From positions 186,001 through 250,000 of the forward strand of contig CASEFX010000034.1 in NCBI GenBank assembly GCA_949287305.1: DNA of 64,000 nucleotides, read 5' to 3'. The translations under genes and the position numbers were made by a program. Each line of letters begins with the position of its first letter. Position 1 is the stretch's first letter. The notes beneath the pieces are model-generated. The model did not search any database. It had not been told where the DNA came from and was given only the letters and a program-made list of their open reading frames with translations. This stretch comes from an uncultured Sutterella sp. (GTDB lineage: Bacteria; Pseudomonadota; Gammaproteobacteria; Burkholderiales; Burkholderiaceae_F). Below are positions 52,155 to 60,480 of the stretch, piece after piece.

Positions 52155-52895
52155 ATGCGCGCCTTGATTCTTGCCGCGGGCGCGGGCTCGCGCCTGCGCC
52201 CCCTTACCCGCGCGGTTCCGAAGCCCCTCGTTGAGGTCGGGGGCGCACCGATGGCCGTGCGCCAGATCGTCGCCCTGCGGGAGGCGGGCGTGCGCGACGT
52301 CGTGATCAACGCGGCGCATTGCTGGCGCCTTCTGCGCGCGGCGCTCGGCGACGGATCCGTCTGGGGCGTTCGCATTCACTGGAGCGTGGAAGGCGACTCG
52401 GTCGAAGAGGCGCTCGAAACCCGCGGCGGCATCGTGAAGGCCCTGCCGCTTCTTTCCCCCGACGGCGAATCGCCCTTTCTCGTCGTGGCGGGCGACATCG
52501 TGACGGACTATCCGTACGGGCGCCTCGTCGCGCGGGGCGCCGCCCTGGGGAAGGACGCGCTCGCGCATCTCGTCCTCGTTCCGAATCCGAGTTACCACCC
52601 CGCGGGGGACATGCGGCTCGAAGACGGGCGGGTGCGGCGCGACGCCCCCACGCACACTTTTTCGAGCCTCGGCGTCTACCATCCGGCGCTTTTCGCGGGG
52701 GTCGAACCCGTCGAGGCGGGACTCTTTCCCTGGATGAACGCCTTCTGCGCCGAGGGACGCGTGACGGGGGAGGTCTACGAAGGATACTGGCGCAACGTGG
52801 GCGACTTTCGCGAGCTTGCGCTCGCCGAACGCGAGGCGCCGCGACTCGAAGGCGTTTGGCCGAGACCGATCTGCGCACATGCCGTCGGGGCATGA
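52155..52895 (+). CDS. murU: N-acetylmuramate alpha-1-phosphate uridylyltransferase
   Basis: This 246-aa nucleotidyltransferase has LAAGAGSRLRPLTRAVPKPL at the N terminus, then VVAGDIVTDYP and YWRNVGDFREL near the end. Together with AmgK it converts recycled MurNAc to UDP-MurNAc. The pairing amgK-murU behind lptD makes the assignment firm. Its product feeds the Mur pathway directly. Confidence 0.94.
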   Translation: MRALILAAGAGSRLRPLTRAVPKPLVEVGGAPMAVRQIVALREAGVRDVVINAAHCWRLLRAALGDGSVWGVRIHWSVEGDSVEEALETRGGIVKALPLLSPDGESPFLVVAGDIVTDYPYGRLVARGAALGKDALAHLVLVPNPSYHPAGDMRLEDGRVRRDAPTHTFSSLGVYHPALFAGVEPVEAGLFPWMNAFCAEGRVTGEVYEGYWRNVGDFRELALAEREAPRLEGVWPRPICAHAVGA

Positions 52896-52943
52896 CTTAC
52901 AATGGTGTCTCCTTCGAACATCCCCTCCCAATCACGCCCGCTC

Positions 52944-53921
52944 ATGCAGCTAGGACCCCACACGATCACGAATCCCGTGATGCTCGCCCCGATGGCGGGC
53001 ATGTCGGATCTGCCCTTCCGGGAGATCTGTCGGGAGCTCGGTGCGGGCTACGCCGTGGGCGAGATGACGACGAGCAAGCCCGAACTGCGCGAGAGCCGCA
53101 AGAGCGCCGGACGCTGGGCGCAGGAGACCGAAACGGGTCTCAAGGTCGTGCAGCTCCTGGGCGCCGATCCGCGCCTGATGGCCGACGCCGCGCGCTACGC
53201 CGCCGACACCGGGGCCGACGTGGTCGACATCAACATGGGCTGCCCCGCCAAGAAGGTTCTGCAGACTGCCTGCGGGAGCGCGCTTCTTCGGGACGAGGCC
53301 CGGGTGGCCGCCATTCTTGACGCCGTCGTTGCGGCCGTCGACATTCCCGTCACGCTCAAGATCCGAACGGGCTGGTCCGCCGAAAACCGCAACGCCGTGT
53401 CGGTCGCGAAGCGCGCCGAGGAGGCGGGCGTCGCCATGCTCGTCGTGCACGGTCGAACGGGCGAGCAGGGCTTTCGCGGCGAAGCCGAATACGAAACCAT
53501 ACGGGCCGTGAAGGAAAGCGTATCGATTCCGGTCATCGCCAACGGAGACGTCGACTCGCCCGAAAAGGCCGAGGCGGTCCTTCGCGCCACGGGCGCCGAC
53601 GGCGTGATGATCGGGCGCGCGAGCTACGGGAACCCCTGGCTTTTCGGCGCCGTATCCGCCCGTCTGGGCTTCGGCGGCCGCGCCGTGGAGGCGACGCCTC
53701 GGGAGCGCCGCCGCGTCGTTTTGCGTCATCTCGAGCGGCACTACGCCCACTACGGAAGCGAGCAGGGCGTGCGCACGGCGAGAAAGCACATCGCACACTA
53801 TCTGATGTTGATTCCGGGCGGAGCCGAGGCGCTTCCCGCCATCCTGCGAGCACAGTCGGCCGACGAGCAGCTCGGGCTCACCGACCTCTTTTTCGAACGT
53901 CTTTGCGAGGAGTCCGCATGA
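52944..53921 (+). CDS. dusB: tRNA-dihydrouridine synthase B
   Basis: This 325-aa FMN-dependent enzyme reduces U to dihydrouridine in tRNA D loops. The motifs are LAPMAGMSDLPFRE, DINMGCPAKKV (catalytic Cys in the loop), TLKIRTGW and VHGRTGEQGFRG, with IANGDVDSPE and GASYGNP-type ends. ATG 52944 matches the family start (MQLGPHTITNPV). An upstream in-frame ATG at 52902 overlaps a TACAAT that looks like a -10. Its stop overlaps fis (ATGA), the classic dusB-fis operon. Confidence 0.94.
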   Translation: MQLGPHTITNPVMLAPMAGMSDLPFREICRELGAGYAVGEMTTSKPELRESRKSAGRWAQETETGLKVVQLLGADPRLMADAARYAADTGADVVDINMGCPAKKVLQTACGSALLRDEARVAAILDAVVAAVDIPVTLKIRTGWSAENRNAVSVAKRAEEAGVAMLVVHGRTGEQGFRGEAEYETIRAVKESVSIPVIANGDVDSPEKAEAVLRATGADGVMIGRASYGNPWLFGAVSARLGFGGRAVEATPRERRRVVLRHLERHYAHYGSEQGVRTARKHIAHYLMLIPGGAEALPAILRAQSADEQLGLTDLFFERLCEESA

Positions 53922-54211
53922 CCCGCTACCGTACAGCCAAACTGCGCCGAATCGCCGACGAAGACGTGGAGGAGAGCGCTCTCGACCGCATCATCCGCGA
54001 ACAGCTCGATCAGTATTTTGAAAACCTGGGCGGCCGGCAGCCGATCCCGCTTCATCAGCTCGTGCATGAAGCGGTGGATCGCCCGCTTCTGCGCTACGCC
54101 CTGAAGAAATGCGACTGGAATCAGAGTCGCGCAGCCGAATTATTGGGAATTCACCGCAACACGCTCCGTGAGAAGCTCCGAGAACTCGGGCTCTACGAGA
54201 GCAATTTTTGA
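53918..54211 (+). CDS. fis: Fis-family DNA-binding nucleoid protein
   Basis: This 97-aa protein has an N-terminal dimerisation region and a C-terminal helix-turn-helix (NQSRAAELLGIHRNTLREKL, ending LRELGLYE), identical in layout to E. coli Fis (98 aa). It bends DNA and regulates growth-phase genes including tRNA promoters. ATG 53918 overlaps the dusB stop. purH follows 10 bp downstream, a link seen in other betaproteobacteria. Confidence 0.95.
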   Translation: MTRYRTAKLRRIADEDVEESALDRIIREQLDQYFENLGGRQPIPLHQLVHEAVDRPLLRYALKKCDWNQSRAAELLGIHRNTLREKLRELGLYESNF

Positions 54212-54221
54212 GGAAAAGTAA

Positions 54222-55775
54222 ATGCGTAAACAAGCTCTCATCAGCGTTTCGGACAAGACGGGCGTCGTCCCCTTCGCCCGTGAACTGCAGAAGCTCGGCT
54301 ATCACATCCTGAGCACCGGCGGCACGGCGAAGCTCCTTCTCAAGGAAGGGGTCGAATGCCAGGAAGTCGCCGACTACACGGGCTTCCCGGAAATGCTCGA
54401 CGGCCGCGTCAAGACGCTCAATCCGAAGATCCACGCCGGCATCCTCGCCCGCCGTCCCGATCCGGAACACATGAAGGCCCTGGCCGACCACGACATCGAT
54501 CCGATCGACCTCGTCGTCGTGAACCTATATCCCTTCGAACAGACGATCGCTCGTCCCGACTGCACGTTTGAGCTCGCCATCGAAAACATCGACATCGGCG
54601 GCCCGACGATGATCCGCGCCGCGGCGAAGAACCACGAATCCGTGGCGGTCGTCGTGGATCCGGCCGACTACGACCGCGTTCTCGAAGAAATCCGCCGCGA
54701 GGGCGGCGTGACGGCGGCCACCCGCCTCATGCTCGCCAAGAAGGTCTTTGCGCACACGGCCCGCTACGACGGCATGATCACGAACTACCTCACGAGCCTC
54801 GACGAAGAGGGCAACCGCGGCCGCTTCCCGCAGGTGCTCACGCGCCAGTGGGAAAAGGTGCAGGACATGCGCTACGGCGAAAATCCGCACCAGGCGGCGG
54901 CCTTCTATCGCGAAGTCTCCGTGGCGCCGGGCCTCCTTGCGGGCTACGTGCAGCTCCAGGGCAAGGAACTCTCCTACAACAACATCGCCGACAGCGACGC
55001 CGCCTGGGAGTGCGCCCGTTCCTTTGACGCCCCCGCCTGCGTCATCATCAAGCACGCCAATCCCTGCGGCGTGGCGATCGGCGAAAACGACGCCGAAGCC
55101 TACCGCAAGGCCTTCATGACGGACAGCAAGTCCGCCTTCGGCGGCATCCTCGCCTTCAACCGCGAAGTCTCGGGCGAATGCGCGCAGCTCGTCTCCAAGC
55201 AGTTCGCCGAAGTGATCATCGCTCCCTCGTACTCGAAGGAAGCCCTCGAAGTCTTCGGCGCCAAGAAGAACCTTCGCCTCCTGACCGTTTCGAACGGCAA
55301 GGCCGCCAACGACTTCGACTTCAAGCGCGTGGGCGGCGGCCTTCTCGTGCAGACGCCCGACACGCAGCTCTGCGACGCCTCGAGCCTTCGCTGCGTGACG
55401 GAACGCAAGCCCACTTCGCAGCAGGTGGCCGACCTCATGTTCGCCTGGAACGTCGCCCGCTTCGTGAAGTCCAACACCATCGTCTACGTGCGCGACGGCA
55501 TGACGCTCGGCGTGGGCGCCGGCCAGATGAGCCGCGTCGACTCCGCCCGCATCGCGGCCCTCAAGGCCGAAGAAGCCGGTCTCTCGCTCGAGGGTTCGGT
55601 GGCGGCCTCCGACGCCTTCTTCCCGTTCCGCGACGGCCTCGACGTCGTGGTGGACGCCGGCTGCACGGCCGTCATCCAGCCGGGCGGCTCCATCCGTGAC
55701 GACGAAGTGATCGCCGCCGCCAACGAACGCGGCATCGCGATGGTCTTCACGGGTGAACGTCACTTCCGTCACTAA
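54222..55775 (+). CDS. purH: Bifunctional AICAR transformylase / IMP cyclohydrolase
   Basis: This 517-aa enzyme runs the last two steps of de novo purine synthesis. The N-terminal IMP cyclohydrolase domain (about 1-195) has [16 protein letters not shown] and [15 protein letters not shown]. The C-terminal AICAR transformylase domain has [23 protein letters not shown] and [22 protein letters not shown] precedes ATG 54222. Two strong hairpins but no plus-strand T-run follow it. Confidence 0.97.
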   Translation: MRKQALISVSDKTGVVPFARELQKLGYHILSTGGTAKLLLKEGVECQEVADYTGFPEMLDGRVKTLNPKIHAGILARRPDPEHMKALADHDIDPIDLVVVNLYPFEQTIARPDCTFELAIENIDIGGPTMIRAAAKNHESVAVVVDPADYDRVLEEIRREGGVTAATRLMLAKKVFAHTARYDGMITNYLTSLDEEGNRGRFPQVLTRQWEKVQDMRYGENPHQAAAFYREVSVAPGLLAGYVQLQGKELSYNNIADSDAAWECARSFDAPACVIIKHANPCGVAIGENDAEAYRKAFMTDSKSAFGGILAFNREVSGECAQLVSKQFAEVIIAPSYSKEALEVFGAKKNLRLLTVSNGKAANDFDFKRVGGGLLVQTPDTQLCDASSLRCVTERKPTSQQVADLMFAWNVARFVKSNTIVYVRDGMTLGVGAGQMSRVDSARIAALKAEEAGLSLEGSVAASDAFFPFRDGLDVVVDAGCTAVIQPGGSIRDDEVIAAANERGIAMVFTGERHFRH

Positions 55776-55788
55776 CGGTTAAGAAAAA

Positions 55789-55810
55789 GGCGTCCGAATC
55801 CTCGGACGCC
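55789..55810 (-). terminator. Intrinsic terminator facing the minus strand between purH and tolB
   Basis: A perfect 9-bp stem GGCGTCCGA/TCGGACGCC with 4-nt loop. The T-run (TTTTTCTT) lies on the minus-strand side, while both flanking genes are on plus. On plus it is a hairpin preceded by an A-tract and without a T-run. Confidence 0.7.
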
Positions 55811-55846
55811 CGAAACGTCATTCGATAGACTGAGCGGAAATTCGCA

Positions 55847-55874
55847 GGAAACGGCGCCTTCGGGCGCTGTTTCC
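55847..55874 (+). other. Stable hairpin with TTCG tetraloop in the tolB leader
   Basis: The 12-bp stem is GGAAAC, one G-T pair, then GCGCC, closed by a TTCG tetraloop and mirrored by GGCGC, T, GTTTCC. It ends 37 bp before the tolB ATG and no T-run follows. Confidence 0.7.
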
Positions 55875-55911
55875 GTCAGCGCAAGACCGCAAATCCAAGA
55901 GGCTTTTCCTC

Positions 55912-57210
55912 ATGACCGTTCCTTCGACTCTTTTCTCCCGCCGCACGGTGCTCGGCGCGGCGGCCTCCCTTGCCGCGCTCTCGGCGTTTCCCGCGCGGGC
56001 GGCGCTTCGCGTGGACATCACGGGCGTGGGCGCCAATCAGATTCCCGTCGCGATCACGGTGAATCAGCCCGCGGACGCGCCGCAGGACATCGGGGCGATC
56101 GTGCGCTCCGACCTCGAACGTTCGGGGAGCTTCCGCTTCGTCGACGCTTCGCAGCTCGGGCCGATCGACGACTACGAAAAGCCCGCGATCCTTCCCGAGG
56201 TCGCCAAGCTCGACGTGAACGCCCTCGTCGCCGCGAAGGTCGAGGCCGTGGGCGACGGACGCTGGGACGTGCACTACTACCTCTACGACGCCGTCTCGGG
56301 CGAGTCGCTTGACTCGGCGCGCTTTACGGGGCGTCCGACGACACTTCGCATGTCCGCGCACCGCATCTCCGACCGCGTCTACACGCAGCTCACCGGGGAC
56401 GGTCCGATGTTCGCTTCGCAGCTCGCCTACGTCGCGCAGTTGGGGCCCCGCCGCTATCAGCTCATCGTGGCCGATTCGGACGGGGAGAATCCGCAGGTGG
56501 CGCTCGAGTCGCCCGAACCGATCATTTCGCCCGTCTGGAGTCCCGACGGCAAGTCGCTCGCCTACGTGAGCTTCGAGCGGCGCAAGGCGATCGTCTACGT
56601 GCAGTCGCTCTCGACGGGACGCCGCCGCGCCGTGGCGGCCTACCACGGGAACAATTCCGCGCCCGCCTGGAGTCCGGACGGACGCCGCATGGCCGTGGCG
56701 CTTTCGCGCGACGGTCTCACGCAGATCTATCTGATCGACCTCGCCACGGCGACCTTGAAGCGCTTCACGAACAGCTACGGCATCGACACGGAACCGGTCT
56801 TCACGAAGGACGGCCAGTACATCTACTTCACGTCCGACCGCGGCGGCGCGCCGCAGATCTACCGCCAGCCCGTTGCGGGCGGCCGCGCGCAGCGCATCAC
56901 CTTCGGCTCCTCCTACGCGATCAGTCCCGACATCAGCTTCGACGGACAGCGCCTCGCCTACGTGAGCCGTCTCGAAGGGCGCTTCCGCGTCGCCGTGATG
57001 GACCTCGCCACGGGTCAGGACGTGCTCGTCACCGTGACGGACAGGGACGAGTCGCCCTCGTTTGCTCCGAACGGACGCTTCCTCGTCTACGCGACGGAAG
57101 AAAACGGCCGCGGCGTGCTCGGCACGTCCTCGGCCGACGGACGCCTCACGACGCGCCTCACGGGCGAGGGCGACATCCGCGAACCCGCCTGGGGCCCGAT
57201 CATTCAATAA
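55912..57210 (+). CDS. tolB: Tol-Pal system protein TolB
   Basis: This 432-aa periplasmic protein has an N-terminal TolB_N domain (about 30-155) and a six-bladed beta-propeller with repeated WSPDG (SPVWSPDGKSLAYV, APAWSPDGRRMAVA, PDISFDGQRLAYV). It links TolA and Pal during outer-membrane constriction. The signal sequence carries a twin-arginine-like SRRTVLG (9-15) before the hydrophobic core and ends ARA-A, so Tat export is possible. tolQ, tolR and tolA are not upstream; purH is. Confidence 0.95.
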   Translation: MTVPSTLFSRRTVLGAAASLAALSAFPARAALRVDITGVGANQIPVAITVNQPADAPQDIGAIVRSDLERSGSFRFVDASQLGPIDDYEKPAILPEVAKLDVNALVAAKVEAVGDGRWDVHYYLYDAVSGESLDSARFTGRPTTLRMSAHRISDRVYTQLTGDGPMFASQLAYVAQLGPRRYQLIVADSDGENPQVALESPEPIISPVWSPDGKSLAYVSFERRKAIVYVQSLSTGRRRAVAAYHGNNSAPAWSPDGRRMAVALSRDGLTQIYLIDLATATLKRFTNSYGIDTEPVFTKDGQYIYFTSDRGGAPQIYRQPVAGGRAQRITFGSSYAISPDISFDGQRLAYVSRLEGRFRVAVMDLATGQDVLVTVTDRDESPSFAPNGRFLVYATEENGRGVLGTSSADGRLTTRLTGEGDIREPAWGPIIQ

Positions 57211-57239
57211 AAACTCCGAACCACGAAAGGAGAAGAAAC

Positions 57240-57776
57240 ATGCAGTTCTGGAAACTTTCGGCCGCGGCCGCCGCCGCGGCGCTCCTCTTGACCGGCTGCT
57301 CCTCGGTGAGCCTCGACGAATCGGCCAAGGAAGGCACGCTCGCCGGCGAAGAAACGGCGCAGACGGCCGTGAATCCCTTCACGGATCCCGCCAATCCGCT
57401 CTCGCAGCGCTCCGTCTACTTTGCGTTTGACTCCTACGACGTCTCGCAGCAGTACCTCCCCTATGTGGAAGCGCACGCCGAATGGCTTCGCGCGCATCCC
57501 GACGTGAAGATCGTCATTCAGGGCAACACCGACGAACGCGGCGGCCGCGAATACAACCTCGCGCTCGGTCAGAAGCGCTCCGAAGCCGTCAAGCAGCGCA
57601 TGCTCCTTCTCGGCGTGCCGGGCGACCGCATCGAAGCGATTTCCTTCGGCAAGGAAAAGCCCGTCGCGACGGGCTCCACGGAAGAAGCCTGGGCGCAGAA
57701 CCGCCGCGCCGACATCGTGTATCCGCCGCAGTACACGGAAAACGTTGCGCCGGCTCCCGCCGCCGCGCAACCCTAA
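57240..57776 (+). CDS. pal: Peptidoglycan-associated lipoprotein Pal
   Basis: This 178-aa outer-membrane lipoprotein has lipobox LLTGC (Cys20) followed by Ser. A linker comes next, then an OmpA-like peptidoglycan-binding domain (about 65-170) with YFAFDSYDV, GNTDERGGREYNLALGQKR and a final NRRADIVY. GAAAGGAGAAG sits just upstream of the ATG. It anchors the outer membrane to the wall and binds TolB, whose gene ends 29 bp upstream. Confidence 0.97.
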   Translation: MQFWKLSAAAAAAALLLTGCSSVSLDESAKEGTLAGEETAQTAVNPFTDPANPLSQRSVYFAFDSYDVSQQYLPYVEAHAEWLRAHPDVKIVIQGNTDERGGREYNLALGQKRSEAVKQRMLLLGVPGDRIEAISFGKEKPVATGSTEEAWAQNRRADIVYPPQYTENVAPAPAAAQP

Positions 57777-57791
57777 CGAGAAGAGGTTCCC

Positions 57792-58529
57792 ATGAGGGCA
57801 CTGAAGGTTTTGGTCTTGACCGCGGCGCTCGCCGCGAGCACCTCCGCGATGGCCTTTGCCGACGATGAGGCGCGGCAGGCGATTCTGGACCTCCGCAAGG
57901 AAGTCCGGACGCTGCAGGAGCAGCTCGACATGCAAAAGAGCGCGCAGATGCAGCTGATGACGCAGATCAACCGCCTCACCGAGCAGAACCGCATGCTCAC
58001 GGGCCGAATCGAAGAGATCTCCAATTCGATTCACGTCGAGCAGCGTTCGTCGCGCGAACTCTACACGAAGCTCGACGACCGTCTGATGGCGCTCGAGCCC
58101 GTGTCGGTCGAAATCGACGGGGCGACGCATCTCGTGGACGCGCAGGAAAAGGCCGCCTTCGACGCCGCCTTCGCGAAGCTTCAGGAGGAAGACCTCAAGC
58201 CCGCGCTGGCGGCGCTCAAGGACTTCGTCACGCGCTATCCCCGCTCCGTCTACAAGGCCGAGGCGCTCTTCTGGTGGGGCTCGACCGCCTTCGCGCTCGA
58301 GCAGTACAAGACGACGATGACGGTGCAGAACCGCCTCATCCGCGAGTGCCCGAAGAGTTCGCGCGTGCCCGACGCCATGCTGAGCGTGGGCTCGGCCCAG
58401 GCGGCCTTGGGCAACGTCAAGGCGGCGAGCGCCACCTTCTCGAAGGTGATCCGAAACCATCCGGATTCGGAAGCCGCCGCGGAAGCGAAGAAGCGGCTCG
58501 CGAGCATCAAGCCCTCCAAGGGAAAGTAA
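57792..58529 (+). CDS. cpoB: Cell division coordinator CpoB (YbgF)
   Basis: This 245-aa periplasmic protein has a signal peptide (about 1-23, ending AFA). A trimerising coiled coil (about 28-85, LRKEVRTLQEQLDM, RLTEQNRMLTGRIEE) is followed by a Tol-Pal_YbgF TPR domain (about 118-240). It couples Tol-Pal to septal peptidoglycan synthesis by PBP1B. GAGAAGAGG precedes the start. It is the last gene of tolB-pal-cpoB, followed by a long perfect hairpin. Confidence 0.94.
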   Translation: MRALKVLVLTAALAASTSAMAFADDEARQAILDLRKEVRTLQEQLDMQKSAQMQLMTQINRLTEQNRMLTGRIEEISNSIHVEQRSSRELYTKLDDRLMALEPVSVEIDGATHLVDAQEKAAFDAAFAKLQEEDLKPALAALKDFVTRYPRSVYKAEALFWWGSTAFALEQYKTTMTVQNRLIRECPKSSRVPDAMLSVGSAQAALGNVKAASATFSKVIRNHPDSEAAAEAKKRLASIKPSKGK

Positions 58530-58545
58530 AACCAAGGGTTTCCCG

Positions 58546-58584
58546 CAAGCAATCGGTCGTCCGAACGGACGACCGATTTGCTTG
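58546..58584. other. Long near-perfect hairpin after cpoB
   Basis: AATCGGTCGTCCG (58551-58563) pairs with CGGACGACCGATT (58566-58578). The stem extends past one bulged T by CAAGC/GCTTG. There is no T-run on either side. It lies 16 bp past the cpoB stop and may end the operon or stabilise its 3' end. Confidence 0.6.
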
Positions 58585-58634
58585 TGCGGCGGATCGACTC
58601 GGGCGTTTCACAGAGACGACGCGGACGAAGGCGG

Positions 58635-58670
58635 TGATACAATGCACGGGGCGCTCCAAAGGGGCGTTTT
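58635..58670 (+). promoter_or_regulatory. Extended -10 promoter candidate plus early hairpin upstream of the malic enzyme gene
   Basis: TGATACAAT (58635-58643) fits an extended -10; no -35 is seen. A GCGCTCC/GGGGCGT hairpin (58651-58667) followed by TTT and a T-rich stretch begins at the predicted transcript start. It could act as an attenuator, or as the terminator of the cpoB transcript. Confidence 0.4.
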
Positions 58671-58749
58671 CTGTATTTCTTTTTTCGAAGGAATCCGGCC
58701 GGGCGGCGTCCCGTACGGATTTCCGAAAGGCGGTCAGCCGGAGCTTTTC

Positions 58750-60366
58750 ATGACGACACAGCATTCTCAAGGCGCGGACGTTTTGCGCAATCCCAGCAAA
58801 AACCGCGGTCCTTCCTTCACCGAAGCGGAACGTGACACCTACGGTCTTCGCGGCCTTCTGCCGCCGGCCGTGCAGACTTTGGACGAAGAGGCCCGCCGCG
58901 CGCGCCTTCTCGTCGAACGCTTTGAAAAGCCCCTCGACAAGTTCCTGATGCTCGACAGCATCCACGCGACGAACGAAGAGCTCTACTTCAAGCTCCTCAT
59001 CGAGCACATCGACGACTACATGCCGATCGTCTACACGCCGACGGTGGGCGAAGTCTGCCAGAACTTCAGCAACATCTACCGCTTCCCGCGTGGCCTCTTC
59101 GTGTCGATCGAAGACAAGGGCCGCGTGGCCGAACTCATCGCGAACTGCCCGCAGGAAGAAGTGGACGTGATCGTCGTCACCGACGGTCAGCGCATCCTGG
59201 GCCTCGGCGACCTCGGCATCAACGGCATGGGCATTCCCTGCGGCAAGCTCTCGCTCTACACGGCCTGCGCCGGCATCCATCCGGAACGTACGCTCCCCGT
59301 GACGATCGACGTCGGCACGAACACGGAACGCTATCTCCAGGATCCGCACTACCTCGGCCTTCGCCACGAACGCGTTTCGGGCGAAGCCTACGACGAACTC
59401 CTCGAAGAATTCGTCATGGCCGTGAAGGCCCGCTGGCCGCACTGCCTCATCCAGTTCGAAGACTTCGGGAACAACCACGCCTTCGATCTTCTCAACCGCT
59501 ACCAGGACCGCGTCCTCTGCTTCAACGACGACATTCAGGGCACGGCCGCGGTGGCGCTCACGGGCTTTTATTCGGCCCTGCGCGTCAAGGGCGGCGTCCT
59601 CGCCGACGAACGCGTCCTCTTCCTCGGCGCGGGCGAAGCCGCCACGGGGATCGCGACCCTCATCGTCGACGCGATGGAAGACGAAGGGATGGACCGTCAG
59701 GAAGCGCTTCGTCACTGCGCGCTCTTCGACTCGAAGGGCCTCGTGACTTCGCACCGCACGGGCCTCGCCCACAACAAGGTTCCGTTCGCGCACGATCTGC
59801 CCGACTGCAAGACCTTCCTCGAAGCCGTCCGCGCCTTCAAGCCGACCGCCATCGTCGGCGTCGCCGCGCAGCCCAAGGCCTTTGACGAAGCCGTTCTCAA
59901 GGAAATGGCCGCGCTCAACGAACGTCCGATCATCTTCGCGCTCTCGAACCCGACCTCGCGCGCCGAATGCGACGCCCGCACCGCCTACGAAGCGACGGAC
60001 GGCCGCGCGCTCTTCGCCTCGGGCTCGCCCTTTGCGCCCGTGACGCTCGGCGACAAGACCTTCGTGCCGCGTCAGGGGAACAACAGCTACGTCTTCCCCG
60101 GCCTCGGTCTCGGCGCCGTGTTCTCGAAGGCTTCGACGATGCCCACGGGCATGTTCCTCGTCGCCGCCCGCGAACTCGCCCGCCTCGTGAAGCCCGAAGA
60201 CCTCGAACAGGGTTCGCTCTATCCGGCGCTCTCCGAAGTGCGCTCCGTCTCCTGCCGCATCGGCGCGGCGGTGGCGGCGTACGCCTACGATCACGGTCTG
60301 GCCGGGAACGATCGTCCCGCCGACCTCGAGGCCGCCGTGGAAGCCTTCATGTATCAGCCCCGTTGA
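58750..60366 (+). CDS. maeA: NAD-dependent malic enzyme (MaeA type)
   Basis: This 538-aa cytosolic enzyme decarboxylates malate to pyruvate. The active-site Tyr is in MPIVYTPTVGEVCQ, then VVTDGQRILGLGDLG, FEDFGNNHAFDLL, CFNDDIQGTAAV and GAGEAATGIATLI for nucleotide binding. FALSNPTSRAEC and FPGLGLGAV follow. The length and large-subunit layout match MaeA and the eukaryotic-like class. GGAG lies 7 nt before ATG 58750. The codons are strongly biased, suggesting high expression. Confidence 0.93.
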   Translation: MTTQHSQGADVLRNPSKNRGPSFTEAERDTYGLRGLLPPAVQTLDEEARRARLLVERFEKPLDKFLMLDSIHATNEELYFKLLIEHIDDYMPIVYTPTVGEVCQNFSNIYRFPRGLFVSIEDKGRVAELIANCPQEEVDVIVVTDGQRILGLGDLGINGMGIPCGKLSLYTACAGIHPERTLPVTIDVGTNTERYLQDPHYLGLRHERVSGEAYDELLEEFVMAVKARWPHCLIQFEDFGNNHAFDLLNRYQDRVLCFNDDIQGTAAVALTGFYSALRVKGGVLADERVLFLGAGEAATGIATLIVDAMEDEGMDRQEALRHCALFDSKGLVTSHRTGLAHNKVPFAHDLPDCKTFLEAVRAFKPTAIVGVAAQPKAFDEAVLKEMAALNERPIIFALSNPTSRAECDARTAYEATDGRALFASGSPFAPVTLGDKTFVPRQGNNSYVFPGLGLGAVFSKASTMPTGMFLVAARELARLVKPEDLEQGSLYPALSEVRSVSCRIGAAVAAYAYDHGLAGNDRPADLEAAVEAFMYQPR

Positions 60367-60384
60367 TCGAATCGACGGGAATCG

Positions 60385-60468
60385 GGGGCGCCGCCCAGCG
60401 CCCCGCGAAGCGGGACCTTTTCGTCGGAACGGACGGGAAGGTCCCGTTCATTTTCCGGGGACCTTCCC
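60385..60468 (+). promoter_or_regulatory. Competing hairpins ahead of scpA
   Basis: The segment AAGGTCCC (60438-60445) can pair with GGGACCTT at 60412-60419 or with the identical GGGACCTT at 60458-60465. The second pairing extends to an 11-bp stem ending 12 nt before the scpA GTG. Upstream, GGGGCGC/GCGCCCC (60385-60404) competes with CCCGC/GCGGG (60402-60414). No T-run follows. Confidence 0.5.
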
Positions 60469-60480
60469 CTCTGACCGACA

